DNA of 64,000 nucleotides, taken from positions 1,054,001-1,118,000 of the forward strand of contig CAVWGP010000011.1 in assembly GCA_963754645.1 (NCBI GenBank), in the 5' to 3' direction. This stretch comes from CAVWGP01 sp963754645. Its GTDB lineage: Bacteria > Pseudomonadota > Alphaproteobacteria > Bin65. Position numbers and translations under genes: made by a program. Shown here piece after piece: positions 54,875 through 63,318 of the stretch (its first letter is position 1; each line of letters begins with the position of its first letter). The notes beneath the pieces are model-generated. The model made no database searches. It saw only the letters and a program-made list of their open reading frames with translations, and had not been told where the DNA came from.

Positions 54875-55429
54875 GTGGCACCCGACAATTGCCCAGCCCT
54901 GGTCCTCAACGCGGATTTTCGCCCGCTTTCCTATTTCCCGCTTTCGGTTTGGTCCTGGCAGCACACGATCAAGGCCGTGTTCTTGGACCGGGTCACGGTG
55001 CTGTCGGAATATGAGCGCGTGGTGCGCTCGCCCTCCGTCGCCGTGCGGTTGCCCAGCGTCATCGCGCTGAAGGAATATGTGCCGCAAGCGCGGCGCCCGG
55101 CGTTTACCCGGTTCAACGTATTCCTGCGCGACCGCTTCACCTGCCAATATTGCGGGGCGCACCGTTCGGCCGAGCATCTCACCTTCGATCATATGGTGCC
55201 GCGCTCGCGCGGCGGGCGCACGTGCTGGACGAATGTCGTCACCGCCTGCGGCGCCTGCAATCTGCGCAAGGGCAGCCGTTTGCCGCGCGAATGCGGCATG
55301 CATCCGCGGCGTACGCCCTACCAGCCGAGCACGGCGATCCTGCAGGAGCATGGCCGCCTGTTCCCGCCCAACTACCTGCACGAAAGCTGGGCGGATTTCC
55401 TTTATTGGGATAGCGAATTGCAGGGATAG
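54875..55429 (+). CDS. HNH endonuclease domain protein
   Basis: A 184-residue HNH-family protein. Zinc ligands CQYCG and CGACN bracket the catalytic HNH core HLTFDHMVPRSRGGRTCWTN. The N-terminal ~80 residues (ALVLNADFRPLSYFPLSVWS) are typical of the conserved HNH proteins found in nearly all alphaproteobacteria as single-copy chromosomal genes. Start is GTG 54875 with GGAGG eight bases upstream. Likely a DNA nuclease, but the cellular role of this conserved group is not established; not evidently part of a defence island here. Confidence 0.88.
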   Translation: MAPDNCPALVLNADFRPLSYFPLSVWSWQHTIKAVFLDRVTVLSEYERVVRSPSVAVRLPSVIALKEYVPQARRPAFTRFNVFLRDRFTCQYCGAHRSAEHLTFDHMVPRSRGGRTCWTNVVTACGACNLRKGSRLPRECGMHPRRTPYQPSTAILQEHGRLFPPNYLHESWADFLYWDSELQG

Positions 55430-55469
55430 CGGGCTGCATCCGGCGCAGCCCGGCGCGGTTCGCCGAAAT

Positions 55470-56043
55470 TCAAATCCGTTCGCTGAGCCAGATCGCCAGG
55501 CGCGAGGCGGCTCTGATGCCCGCGGTGAGCGGCTCATAGAGCGGCGCCTCGCGCGCCTGCATCGCCAGCGCCGTGTCGCGATGCTCGATCTCGTCGGCGC
55601 GGAACTCGTCGATCGTGGCTTTCAGCGCCGGCTCGTCGCCGCCCAGCATCTCGGATTGCCGGCGATAGTGCTCGTCGATCACATCTTCGACGGCGACGGT
55701 GCACGCCATCGCAGCCTTCTCGCCGAGCAGCGCGGTGGCGGCGCCGAGCGCGAAGCCGGCGACGTGCCACAGCGGCTGCAGCGCGGTCGGGCGCACGCGG
55801 CGCTCGACCAGCAGCTTGTTGAACGCGTCGAGATGGCGCTGTTCCTGTTCGGCCATCTTCTTGATCGCCGGCGCGGCCGCGCCGTGACCGAGCACGGCGA
55901 GTTGCCCGGCATAGATGCGCGCTGCGCCGAATTCGCCGGCCTGATCGACCCGGATCATGCGCGCGACCGTGCCGGCGCGATCGGGGTCGCCGGGCCATAG
56001 CTGAATCGAGCGTCTTGCGCTCGCGTTCGGCTGCGCCGCTCAT
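55470..56043 (-). CDS. coq7: Demethoxyubiquinone hydroxylase Coq7, N-terminal frameshift
   Basis: Di-iron hydroxylase of ubiquinone synthesis, ~190 residues. The ligand motifs DQAGEFGA, EQEQRH, EDVIDEHY and DEIEHRD are all present. The main frame begins at MIRVDQ (55958), but upstream WPGDPDRAGTVAR is in frame and belongs to the protein. The true start is probably ATG 56043 (MSGAAERERKTLDS), which needs a single extra base near 56000 removed; that ATG overlaps the dsbB stop as ATGA. If unrepaired, translation could begin only at an internal site. Confidence 0.85.
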
Positions 56044-56556
56044 GCGCCGCGCCGCCGCAATTGCAACGCGCTGTGGATGGCGAAAGCGCCGAGGGCGAGC
56101 GACATCAGCATGTTCCATCCCGCCATCGAAATGCCCAGCAGCGACCACGCGATCTCGTCGCAACGCGGCGGCGGCGGCGGCGCGTTGCCCTGAAGCAGCT
56201 TTTTCAGATCGGGAAGCGTGCCGTCGAAGCCGCCTTCGCAAGCCGCCAAGCCCGCCCACCATTTCTGCTCGACGCCGACATGAAAACCGCCGAGGCCCGC
56301 CGTCGTCAGCAAGGCGAGGCCGATCAGCGCAAAAGGGCGCAACGCGAAATCCGCCGGCGCTCGCCAGCGCGACGAAGGCGAGGCCGATCGCGACGAAATG
56401 CGGATAGCGCTGCCAGTGGCAGAGCGGGCACGGCTTCATGCCGAGCGCGTATTGGAAGAACAACGCGCCCAGCACCAAGCCGCCGCTGCCCGCGAGCAGC
56501 AGGAGAGGCGCGTTGCGCAGCGCGCGGTCGGCGAGGGCAAGCTGGTTCATCGGCAT
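56040..56556 (-). CDS. dsbB: Disulfide bond formation protein DsbB, frameshifted
   Basis: A ~171-residue four-helix membrane oxidase. The first redox pair is in MKPCPLCHWQRYPHFVAIGL, and the second periplasmic loop has Cys in AACEGGFDG and PRCDEIAWSLLGISMAGWN. The frame changes near 56350: the first half ends VALASAGG, and MRPFALIGLALLTTAGLGGF continues in another frame to the stop at 56040. It reoxidises DsbA using ubiquinone, which fits the adjacency to coq7. Confidence 0.82.
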
Positions 56557-56616
56557 CGACTATAGTCCCCGCCGGCCGCTTCGGCCAGGATGCGGATCGC
56601 CGCTAGCGCCGGCGGC

Positions 56617-57228
56617 TCACAGCAGCCGTCCCGCCACGATGAAGCCGCCGACGACGATCAAGACCAAGCCGGTCGTGACCGCGGTCAGGTATTTCTCGAC
56701 GAAGCGGCGGATCGGCTGGCCGAAGACGCGCAGCAGGGCGACCTCGATGAAGAAGCGCGCGCCGCGCGTCGCGATCGAGGCCAGGATGAAAACCGTGAAG
56801 TCGAATTGCGCGGCCCCGCTCGCGATCGTCACCAGCTTGTAGGGGATCGGCGTCAGGCCCTTGATGAGAATGATCCACAGGCCCCATTTGTCGTAGGCAT
56901 CCTTGAACGCCGCGTAGCCGTTTTCATAGCCGTAGAATTCGATGATCCAGCGGCCGGCGGTTTCGTAGAGAAAATATCCGATCGCGTAGCCGAACAAGCC
57001 GCCGATCACCGAGGTCACGGTGCAGACCAAGCCGATCTTCCAGCCGCGGTCGGGCCGCGCCAGCACCATCGGGATCAGCAGCGCGTCGGGCGGAATCGGA
57101 AAGAACGAGCTCTCGGTGAACGATACGATGGCGAGCGCCCAAAGCGCGTGCGGCTTGGAGGCGAGGGCGATCGTCCAATCGTAAAGCCGGCGCAGCATCG
57201 GCGGAGCATTCTCTGTTGAAGCCGCCAT
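56617..57228 (-). CDS. YqaA/DedA-like VTT-domain membrane protein
   Basis: A 203-residue protein with about five hydrophobic segments. SFTESSFFPIPPDALLIPMV is the YqaA-type signature and KGLTPIPYKLVTIASGAA the conserved second loop of the VTT/SNARE-associated domain. DedA-family members function in membrane lipid or proton homeostasis and stress resistance. The gene is intact and single; its start lies 129 bp from tRNA-Leu on the opposite strand. Confidence 0.87.
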   Translation of the reverse strand: MAASTENAPPMLRRLYDWTIALASKPHALWALAIVSFTESSFFPIPPDALLIPMVLARPDRGWKIGLVCTVTSVIGGLFGYAIGYFLYETAGRWIIEFYGYENGYAAFKDAYDKWGLWIILIKGLTPIPYKLVTIASGAAQFDFTVFILASIATRGARFFIEVALLRVFGQPIRRFVEKYLTAVTTGLVLIVVGGFIVAGRLL

Positions 57229-57357
57229 GCTCTAGCAGCCGAGCCGCCGCCGGGCAACCGGCCGGCGCGTCGCATTGACCCCCGGGGGACTGCCACTATG
57301 ATGCGGGCCGCCAGCGCGGCGTCGGCCTGTTTCACGCCGCCGCTCAAGGCACAGCAA

Positions 57358-57444
57358 GCCCCTGTGGCGGAACCGGTAGACGCGGCAGACTCAAAATCTG
57401 TTGTCAGCAATGGCGTGGGAGTTCGACTCTCCCCGGGGGCACCA
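57358..57444 (+). tRNA. tRNA-Leu (CAA)
   Basis: An 87-nt class II tRNA with encoded CCA. The acceptor stem GCCCCTG pairs with CGGGGGC, followed by A and CCA. The anticodon loop CTCAAAA has anticodon CAA (leucine, TTG codon) flanked by stem GCAGA/TCTGT. A long variable arm precedes the T arm GGGAGTTCGACTCTCCC. The MAPEG gene begins 17 bp downstream. Confidence 0.95.
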
Positions 57445-57461
57445 ATCAAGGGGAGAGAATC

Positions 57462-57848
57462 ATGACGCCCGAGCTAACCTTGCTTTTTTGGTCGGCGGTG
57501 CTGACCTTCGTGCAGATGCTGGTCGCGGTTAGCGGCGCGACCCTGCAAGTCGGCCTGCCCATTCTCGCCGGCAATCGCGATAAACTGCCCGAGATCACCG
57601 GTTGGGCCGGACGCGCCCAGCGCGCCCATCGCAACATGCTGGAGAGCCTGGTGCTCTTTGCCGTGCTCGTGCTGCTGGTGCATGTGCTGCAAAAGGCCAA
57701 TGCCACCTCGGCGCTCGGCGTCCAGCTGTTTTTCTGGGGGCGCGTCGCCTATGCCGCGATCTATATCGTCGGCGTGCCGTGGGTGCGCACCGGCGTTTGG
57801 TTCGTGTCGGTGATCGGCATGGTCCTGGTCGCGTCGCGCTTGCTCTAG
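57462..57848 (+). CDS. MAPEG family membrane protein
   Basis: A 128-residue protein with four hydrophobic helices and the MAPEG-type motif GRAQRAHRNMLESLVLFAVL, in which the Arg/Asn/Glu set binds glutathione in eukaryotic family members. Bacterial MAPEG proteins are mostly uncharacterised and may be glutathione S-transferases or peroxidases of the membrane. It starts directly after the tRNA with GGGGAGAG just upstream of ATG 57462. Confidence 0.88.
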   Translation: MTPELTLLFWSAVLTFVQMLVAVSGATLQVGLPILAGNRDKLPEITGWAGRAQRAHRNMLESLVLFAVLVLLVHVLQKANATSALGVQLFFWGRVAYAAIYIVGVPWVRTGVWFVSVIGMVLVASRLL

Positions 57849-57864
57849 CAATTCACGCCGCGTC

Positions 57865-59106
57865 TTACGCCTTCATCATCGCCGCCAGCGCCAGCGCCAC
57901 GATCTCCGTCGCCTTTCGCAGATCGTCGAGCTTGAGCTTTTCGTCGGCGCGGTGGCCGTTGGCTTCGAGCAGGGTGCGCGGGCCGGCGCCGTAGAGCACG
58001 GTCGGGATGCCGGCGGCGCTGTAGTGGCGCGCGTCGGTGTAGAGCGGCACGCCGCCGGTGGCGATCGTCTCGCCCAGGATCGCGGCGGCCGGCGCCTGGA
58101 TCGCGGCGACGAGTTTCTCCTGCCCGGGCCGCGGGGTGAAGGGGCGCGCGAGGAGAATGCGCCGCGTCGTCACCACGATGCCGGGAATGCCGCGCGCCGC
58201 GGTCAATAGCTGCGTCGTCAGCTCGCGCTCGACGGTTTCGGGATTTTCCTCGGGGATCATGCGGCGGTCGATGCGGAAGGTGACGCGGTCGGGCACGACA
58301 TTGGTGTTGATGCCGCCCTGGATCAGGCCGACGACGAGCGTCGGATGGTCGATGCCGGGCACGCTGGATTGGATCGTCTTGAGCCGCGCCCGCGAGGCAT
58401 AGAGGCCGGCGAGAATCTTGGTCGCGGCTTCGAGCGCGTCGTTGCCGGTATCGGGCCGCGCCGCGTGCGCCGAGCGCCCGCGCACTTCGACTTCAAGATG
58501 CAGGCAGCCGTTGTGCGCGGTCACGATGTTGTAGGAGAAGCCGGCGCTGAGCGCGAAATCGGGCTTGGTCAGCCCGCTCTCGAGCAGCCATTGCGGGCCG
58601 ATCGCGCCGCCGGCTTCCTCGTCATAGGTGAAATGCAGCTCGGCCGCGCCATTCAGCGCGGCGCCGGCGGCTTCGAGCGCGCGCACCGCGAAGGCATAGG
58701 TCGCGAAATCGGATTTCGAAACCGCGACGCCGCGGCCGTACATGACGCCGTCGCGGATTTCGGCGCCGTAGGGCGGATGGGTCCAGCCTTCGCCGGGCGG
58801 CACCACGTCGCCATGGGCGTTCAGCGCGATGGTCGGCCCGCCCGCGCCGAACTTGCGGCGGACGACGAGATTGGTCGCCGAAATCATCCCGATCGCCTTG
58901 CACAGCGCTTCGGGCACCGGATGGCGCTCCACCGTCCAGCCCCAGCCGAAGCCCTCGATCAAGGCGGCGGCGCGCTCGGCATGGGCTTTGCAATCGCCGG
59001 GCGGATTGTCCGACGGCACCTTCACCAGCTCGGCGAGGAAGCTCGTCGCCTCGGCGAAATGCTCGTCGATCCAGCGCTTGATCGGTTCGCTGTTTGGCTC
59101 GGTCAT
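57865..59106 (-). CDS. M20 family metallopeptidase/deacylase (ArgE/DapE-like)
   Basis: A 413-residue zinc hydrolase. Metal ligands appear in IALNAHGDVVPPGEGW (His and Asp), the catalytic Glu pair in FTYDEEAGGAIGP, and a dimerisation domain with GRSAHAARPDTGNDAL. The start ATG 59106 overlaps the stop of the AllC-like gene (ATGA), so it is translationally coupled with purine-ring catabolism. Related enzymes cleave N-acyl or N-carbamoyl amino acids. It might act on an ureidoglycolate- or oxamate-type product, but nothing in the sequence proves this. Confidence 0.83.
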   Translation of the reverse strand: MTEPNSEPIKRWIDEHFAEATSFLAELVKVPSDNPPGDCKAHAERAAALIEGFGWGWTVERHPVPEALCKAIGMISATNLVVRRKFGAGGPTIALNAHGDVVPPGEGWTHPPYGAEIRDGVMYGRGVAVSKSDFATYAFAVRALEAAGAALNGAAELHFTYDEEAGGAIGPQWLLESGLTKPDFALSAGFSYNIVTAHNGCLHLEVEVRGRSAHAARPDTGNDALEAATKILAGLYASRARLKTIQSSVPGIDHPTLVVGLIQGGINTNVVPDRVTFRIDRRMIPEENPETVERELTTQLLTAARGIPGIVVTTRRILLARPFTPRPGQEKLVAAIQAPAAAILGETIATGGVPLYTDARHYSAAGIPTVLYGAGPRTLLEANGHRADEKLKLDDLRKATEIVALALAAMMKA

Positions 59107-60345
59107 GGCGTTTTCTTCTTGGGCTCGAAATCGCGGATGAAGCGGAGCAGGACTTTGGCGCCAAGCTCGGCGTCGGCGGCGGTGATGGCCTCGGCGGGAT
59201 TGTGGCTGATGCCGCCCTTGCAGCGCACGAAAATCATGCCGATGTCGCACAGGCCGGTCAGCGCCATGCCGTCATGGCCGGCGCCGCTCACCAGGCGGAA
59301 CTCGGCCACGCCCTCGGCGCGAATCGCGGCGGCGATGCGGTCCATGAGCCAGGGCGCGCAGCGCGCGGCGTCGGCTTCGAGCAGCGTGCGCCACTCGGCC
59401 TTGATGTTGCGATGCGCCGCGATCGCGTCGATGCGCGTGCGCACGGCCTGATAGGCGGCGGCTCGAAGCCCGTCCTCGGGCGCGCGGATATCGATGCTGA
59501 AACGCGCCGCGCCGGGAATCACGTTGACCGCGCCGGGCAGGGCCTCGATGCGGCCCACCGTGCCGACGACGCCTTCGCTGCTGCGCGCGCTGCACAGGCG
59601 CTCGACGGCAAGGACGCAATCCGCCGCCGCGGCGAGCGCGTCGCGCCGCCCGCCCATCGGCACGGTGCCGGCGTGGCCCGCCATGCCCGTGAGCGTGACC
59701 TCGCCGCGATAGACTCCGGCGATCGCGGTCACGACGCCGGCCGGCAGCGACTTCGCTTCCAGCACCGGCCCCTGCTCGATATGGAGTTCGGCATAGGCGA
59801 GCACGTCCTCGGGCCGCCGCGCCGCCGTGCCGATGGCGCCGGGATCGAGGCCGTAAACGCGCAGCGCCGCGGCCAAGGTCACGCCGGCGCTATCCTTCAA
59901 ATCGAGCCAGGCCGGATCGAATTTGCCGGCGATGGCGCGGCTGCCCATCAGCGTGGCGCCGAAGCGCACGCCCTCTTCGTCGCCGAAGCCGATCACTTCG
60001 ATGGCGAAGGGCAGGCGCTGACCCTGCCGGTGGATCTGCTTGACGCAGGCGATCGCCGTGAGCACGCCGAGCATGCCGTCATATTTGCCGGCGTTGCGCA
60101 CCGTATCGAGATGCGAGCCGAGGATCAGCGCCGGCAAGCCCGGCGCGCGCGCCTTCCAAGCGGCCCACGACGTTGCCGATCGGATCGATGCGCGCCGTCA
60201 TGCCGGCCTCGCGCATCCAGCGCAGCACCAGCTCGCTGGCGGCGCGCAGCTCGGGCGTCAGGAACAGGCGCGTGAGCTTGCCTTTCTCGACGCTGTGCTC
60301 CGCAAGCTCGTCCGATTGTGCCAGCAGCGTTTCGCCGAGTTTCAT
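59103..60345 (-). CDS. allC: Allantoate amidohydrolase-like M20 hydrolase, frameshifted
   Basis: A ~413-residue amidase of the AllC/AmaB/HyuC group. Zn-binding residues are in LILGSHLDTVRNAGKYDG, the Glu pair in VIGFGDEEGVRFGATLMGSR and a His in AELHIEQGPVLE; GMAGHAGTVPMGGRRDA is the lid motif. The start MKLGETLLAQSDELAEHSVE (60345) is in a different frame from the body; an extra base near 60150 after GRLEGAR separates them. Context (PuuE allantoinase 4 bp upstream) favours allantoate as substrate, though ureidopropionase or N-carbamoyl amino acid hydrolase activity belongs to the same family. Confidence 0.83.
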
Positions 60346-60349
60346 GGCG

Positions 60350-61291
60350 CTATCCGCGGTAAGGGTGGGCGGCGATCCAGTGCCGCGCGATGTCGATCCG
60401 GCGCGGCACCCACGCCTTGTCGTGCTTGAGAACATAGTCGAGAAAGCGCGCGAGCGCGGCGGCGCGGCCCGGCCGGCCGGCGAGGCGGCAATGCAGGCCC
60501 ACCGACATCATCGCCGGCCGCGTCGCGCCCTCGGCGTAAAGCACGTCGAACGAATCCTTGAGATAGGCGAAGAACTGCTCGCCGCTGTTGAAGCCTTGGG
60601 CGGTGGCGAAGCGCATGTCGTTGGCGTCGAGCGTGTAGGGCACGATGAGTTGCGGCCGGCCATGGCTCGCGTCCCAATAGGGCAGGTCGTCGGCATAGGA
60701 ATCCGCATCGTAGACGAAGCCGCCCTCTTCGACGACGAGGCGGCGCGTGTTCGGGCTGCAGCGGCCGAGATACCAGCCGAGCGGCCGGCTGCCGGTGACG
60801 CGGGTGTGAATGGCGATCGCCTCGGCCATGTGCGCGCGTTCGGTCGCTTCGGGCAAATTCTGGTAGTCGATCCAGCGATAGCCATGGGTCGCGATCTCCC
60901 AGCCCGCCCTGAGCATGGCGTCGGCGGCGGCGCGGTTTCGCTCCAGCGCCATGGCCACGGCATAGACCGTCACCGGCAAGCCGCGCTCGACGAATAGCCG
61001 GTGCAGGCGCCAAAATCCGGCGCGGCTGCCATATTCGTAGATCGACTCCATGCTCATGTGGCGCGCGCCGGTGAGCGGCTGGGCGCCGACGATTTCGGAC
61101 AGGAAGGCCTCCGACGCGGCGTCGCCATGCAGGATGCAGTTCTCGCCGCCTTCTTCGTAGTTGATGACGAATTGGACGGCCACGCGCGCGCCGCCCGGCC
61201 AATTGGCGAAAGGCGGCGAGGCGCCGTAGCCGATCATGTCGCGCGGATAGGAACTGGGCATGGCGTCCGGTCTGTTGGCTGGGGCGGGCAT
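60350..61291 (-). CDS. puuE: Allantoinase PuuE (polysaccharide deacetylase-like)
   Basis: A 313-residue NodB-fold enzyme of the PuuE type, the cofactor-independent allantoinase. Typical segments are VQFVINYEEGGENCILHGDA, SMESIYEYGSRAGFWRLHRL, WEIATHGYRWIDYQ and GWYLGRCSPNTRRLVV. It hydrolyses allantoin to allantoate. It heads the minus-strand operon with the AllC-like and M20 genes, and is divergent from uraD (43 bp between start codons), so urate breakdown genes share this promoter region. An ATG ten codons further in (MPSSYPRD) is an alternative start. Confidence 0.9.
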   Translation of the reverse strand: MPAPANRPDAMPSSYPRDMIGYGASPPFANWPGGARVAVQFVINYEEGGENCILHGDAASEAFLSEIVGAQPLTGARHMSMESIYEYGSRAGFWRLHRLFVERGLPVTVYAVAMALERNRAAADAMLRAGWEIATHGYRWIDYQNLPEATERAHMAEAIAIHTRVTGSRPLGWYLGRCSPNTRRLVVEEGGFVYDADSYADDLPYWDASHGRPQLIVPYTLDANDMRFATAQGFNSGEQFFAYLKDSFDVLYAEGATRPAMMSVGLHCRLAGRPGRAAALARFLDYVLKHDKAWVPRRIDIARHWIAAHPYRG

Positions 61292-61334
61292 TGGTGTATA
61301 GAGGCGGGCACCAATTCATAGGCGCTTTCGCAGC

Positions 61335-61898
61335 ATGGAAAAAGCCTCACCGTCGCCCGTGCCGCCTGCGGCCGCCGGCGCGAAGCCGGTCCGGCTTTCG
61401 GTCTTGAACGCGATCGACCGCGCCGGCTTCGCAGCGGCGCTGGGTGCCATCTTCGAGCATTCGCCCTGGGTCGCCGAAGCGAGCTGGGCGGCGCGGCCTT
61501 TTGCCGATGCGGCGGCGTTGCACCGCGCCATGGCGGACGCGGTGATGGCGGCGAGCGAGGAACAAAAGCTCGCCCTGCTGCGCGCGCATCCCGATCTTGC
61601 GGGCAAGGCGGCGCGCGCCGGCAATCTCACCGACCATTCGCGGAGCGAGCAAGCCGGCGCCGGACTCGATGCATTGAGCGACGACGAGTTCGAGCTGTTC
61701 CACGGCTTCAACGACGCCTATCGCGAGAAATTCGGCTTTCCCTTCATCGTCGCGGTGCGGCGGGCGACGAAACAGATCATTCTCGACGAATTCGAGCGCC
61801 GGCTCGCGCTCGACCGCGACATCGAGATCGAAACCGCGCTCAGGCAAGTGTGCGAGATTGCGCGCTTTCGCCTGCAGGTCATGGTGATCGAAAGCTGA
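61335..61898 (+). CDS. uraD: OHCU decarboxylase
   Basis: A 187-residue 2-oxo-4-hydroxy-4-carboxy-5-ureidoimidazoline decarboxylase, which gives S-allantoin. The catalytic His is in LALLRAHPDLAGKAA, and FREKFGFPFIVAV-type (here YREKFGFPFIVAVRRATK) is the substrate-binding motif. No HIU hydrolase (PucM/UraH) gene is seen in the window, so the middle hydrolysis step must be elsewhere or spontaneous. It precedes puuD by 10 bp. Confidence 0.92.
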   Translation: MEKASPSPVPPAAAGAKPVRLSVLNAIDRAGFAAALGAIFEHSPWVAEASWAARPFADAAALHRAMADAVMAASEEQKLALLRAHPDLAGKAARAGNLTDHSRSEQAGAGLDALSDDEFELFHGFNDAYREKFGFPFIVAVRRATKQIILDEFERRLALDRDIEIETALRQVCEIARFRLQVMVIES

Positions 61899-61908
61899 GG
61901 CATCGCCG

Positions 61909-63114
61909 ATGCTCGAAAGCATTCTCTGGGACTGGCTGAGCTTCGCGGTCCGCTGGCTGCACGTCATTGCCGGCATCGCCTGGATCGGCAGCTCGTTCTA
62001 TTTCATCGCCCTCGATCTTTCGCTGCAGAAGCGCGACGGCCTGCCGCCGGGCGCCGGCGGCGAAGCCTGGCAGGTGCATGGCGGCGGCTTCTACAACATG
62101 GTCAAGTTCCTGGTGGCGCCGTCGCGCATGCCCGAGCAGCTCACCTGGTTCAAGTGGGAGGCCTACACCACCTGGTTGAGCGGCTTCTTCCTGCTCGTCA
62201 TCGTCTACTACGCGGGCGCCGAGATGTATCTCGTCGACAGCGCCGTGCGCGAGCTCGCACCCTGGGCCGCCATCGCCATCGGTCTCGCGTCGCTGGCGCT
62301 CGGCTGGCTGGCCTACGATCTGCTGTGCCGCTCGCCGCTCGGGCGCAACACGGCGCTGCTCGCGGCGCTCGGCTTCGTCTTCATCGTCGCCGTCGGCTGG
62401 CTGCTCACCAAGTTCCTGAGCGGGCGCGGCGCCTATGTCCATGTCGGCGCCTTGATCGGCTCGATCATGGTCGGCAACGTGTTCTTCGTCATCATCCCGA
62501 ACCAGAAAATCGTCGTAGCGGATTTGAAGGCCGGGCGCACGCCCGATCCGGACTACGGCCGCATCGCCAAGCAGCGCTCGCTGCACAACAATTATCTCAC
62601 CCTGCCGGTCGTCTTCGTGATGATCAGCGGGCATTATCCGCTGAGCTTCGCGACCGAATGGAATTGGCTGATCCTCGCGCTCGTGATCGCGATGGGCGGC
62701 GTGATCCGGCATTTCTTCAACCGGCGGCACCAGGGCGCGCCGAGCCCGTGGTGGACTTGGGGCGTCGCGGCACTCCTCTTCGCCGGCATGGTGTGGCTGA
62801 GCTATGCCGGCGCGCCCGGCGCGCGCGGCGCGGCCGCGGCCAAACCGGCCAGCGAGGCGCGCATCGTCGAGATCCTGCAAACCCGCTGCATCATGTGCCA
62901 CGCGCAAAAGCCGCTATGGCCCGGCATGGCGCTGCCGCCCAATCATATCCGGCTCGAAAACGCCGGCGACGCGCGGCGCCAGGCGCGGCTCATCTACGAG
63001 CAATCGGCGCTCACCCACGCCATGCCGCCCAACAACCTCTCCTTCATCACCGACGAGGAACGCGCCGAAATCGCCGCGTGGTACCGCGCCCGGCGCGGCG
63101 AACCCAAGCAATAG
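61909..63114 (+). CDS. puuD: Urate hydroxylase PuuD (membrane, cytochrome c domain)
   Basis: A 401-residue protein with eight or so membrane helices in its first 300 residues (opening VRWLHVIAGIAWIGSSFYFI) and a C-terminal cytochrome c domain with heme motif CIMCH (Cys327-His331) and a likely axial Met in THAMPPNN. PuuD oxidises urate to 5-hydroxyisourate and passes electrons to the respiratory chain rather than to O2 directly. It forms an operon with uraD, opposite to puuE. Its stop lies only 2 bp before a long palindromic repeat, which probably acts as terminator. Confidence 0.92.
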   Translation: MLESILWDWLSFAVRWLHVIAGIAWIGSSFYFIALDLSLQKRDGLPPGAGGEAWQVHGGGFYNMVKFLVAPSRMPEQLTWFKWEAYTTWLSGFFLLVIVYYAGAEMYLVDSAVRELAPWAAIAIGLASLALGWLAYDLLCRSPLGRNTALLAALGFVFIVAVGWLLTKFLSGRGAYVHVGALIGSIMVGNVFFVIIPNQKIVVADLKAGRTPDPDYGRIAKQRSLHNNYLTLPVVFVMISGHYPLSFATEWNWLILALVIAMGGVIRHFFNRRHQGAPSPWWTWGVAALLFAGMVWLSYAGAPGARGAAAAKPASEARIVEILQTRCIMCHAQKPLWPGMALPPNHIRLENAGDARRQARLIYEQSALTHAMPPNNLSFITDEERAEIAAWYRARRGEPKQ

Positions 63115-63116
63115 CC

Positions 63117-63294
63117 GTCATCCCGACCGAAGCGCCGAAGGCGCGAAGCGGCGGATCGCAGAGCGATCCGCGGGACCTCGGGTGGACGAGCGTTGTGCCG
63201 TCACGCGGACCGACGCTAGTCCGCTCGAGATCCCTCGGCTACGCGCGCTTGCGCGCGCGTCCGACGCCTTTGGCGTCGGCTCGCTCGGGATGAC
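63117..63294. repeat. Long palindromic repeat, GTCATCCCGA family, copy 5 (expanded)
   Basis: 178 bp, longer than the other copies. It starts GTCATCCCGACCGAAG and ends CTCGGGATGAC, with inner stems GGGACCTCGG / CGAGATCCCTCGG. The extra length consists of added side hairpins: GCGGATCGCAGAGCGATCCGC on the left, and GCGCGCTTGCGCGCGC plus CCGACGCCTTTGGCGTCGG on the right. Located between convergent puuD and the alcohol dehydrogenase gene. Confidence 0.9.
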
Positions 63295-63318
63295 GATCGA
63301 AAGTCAAAGCCGCCGACA

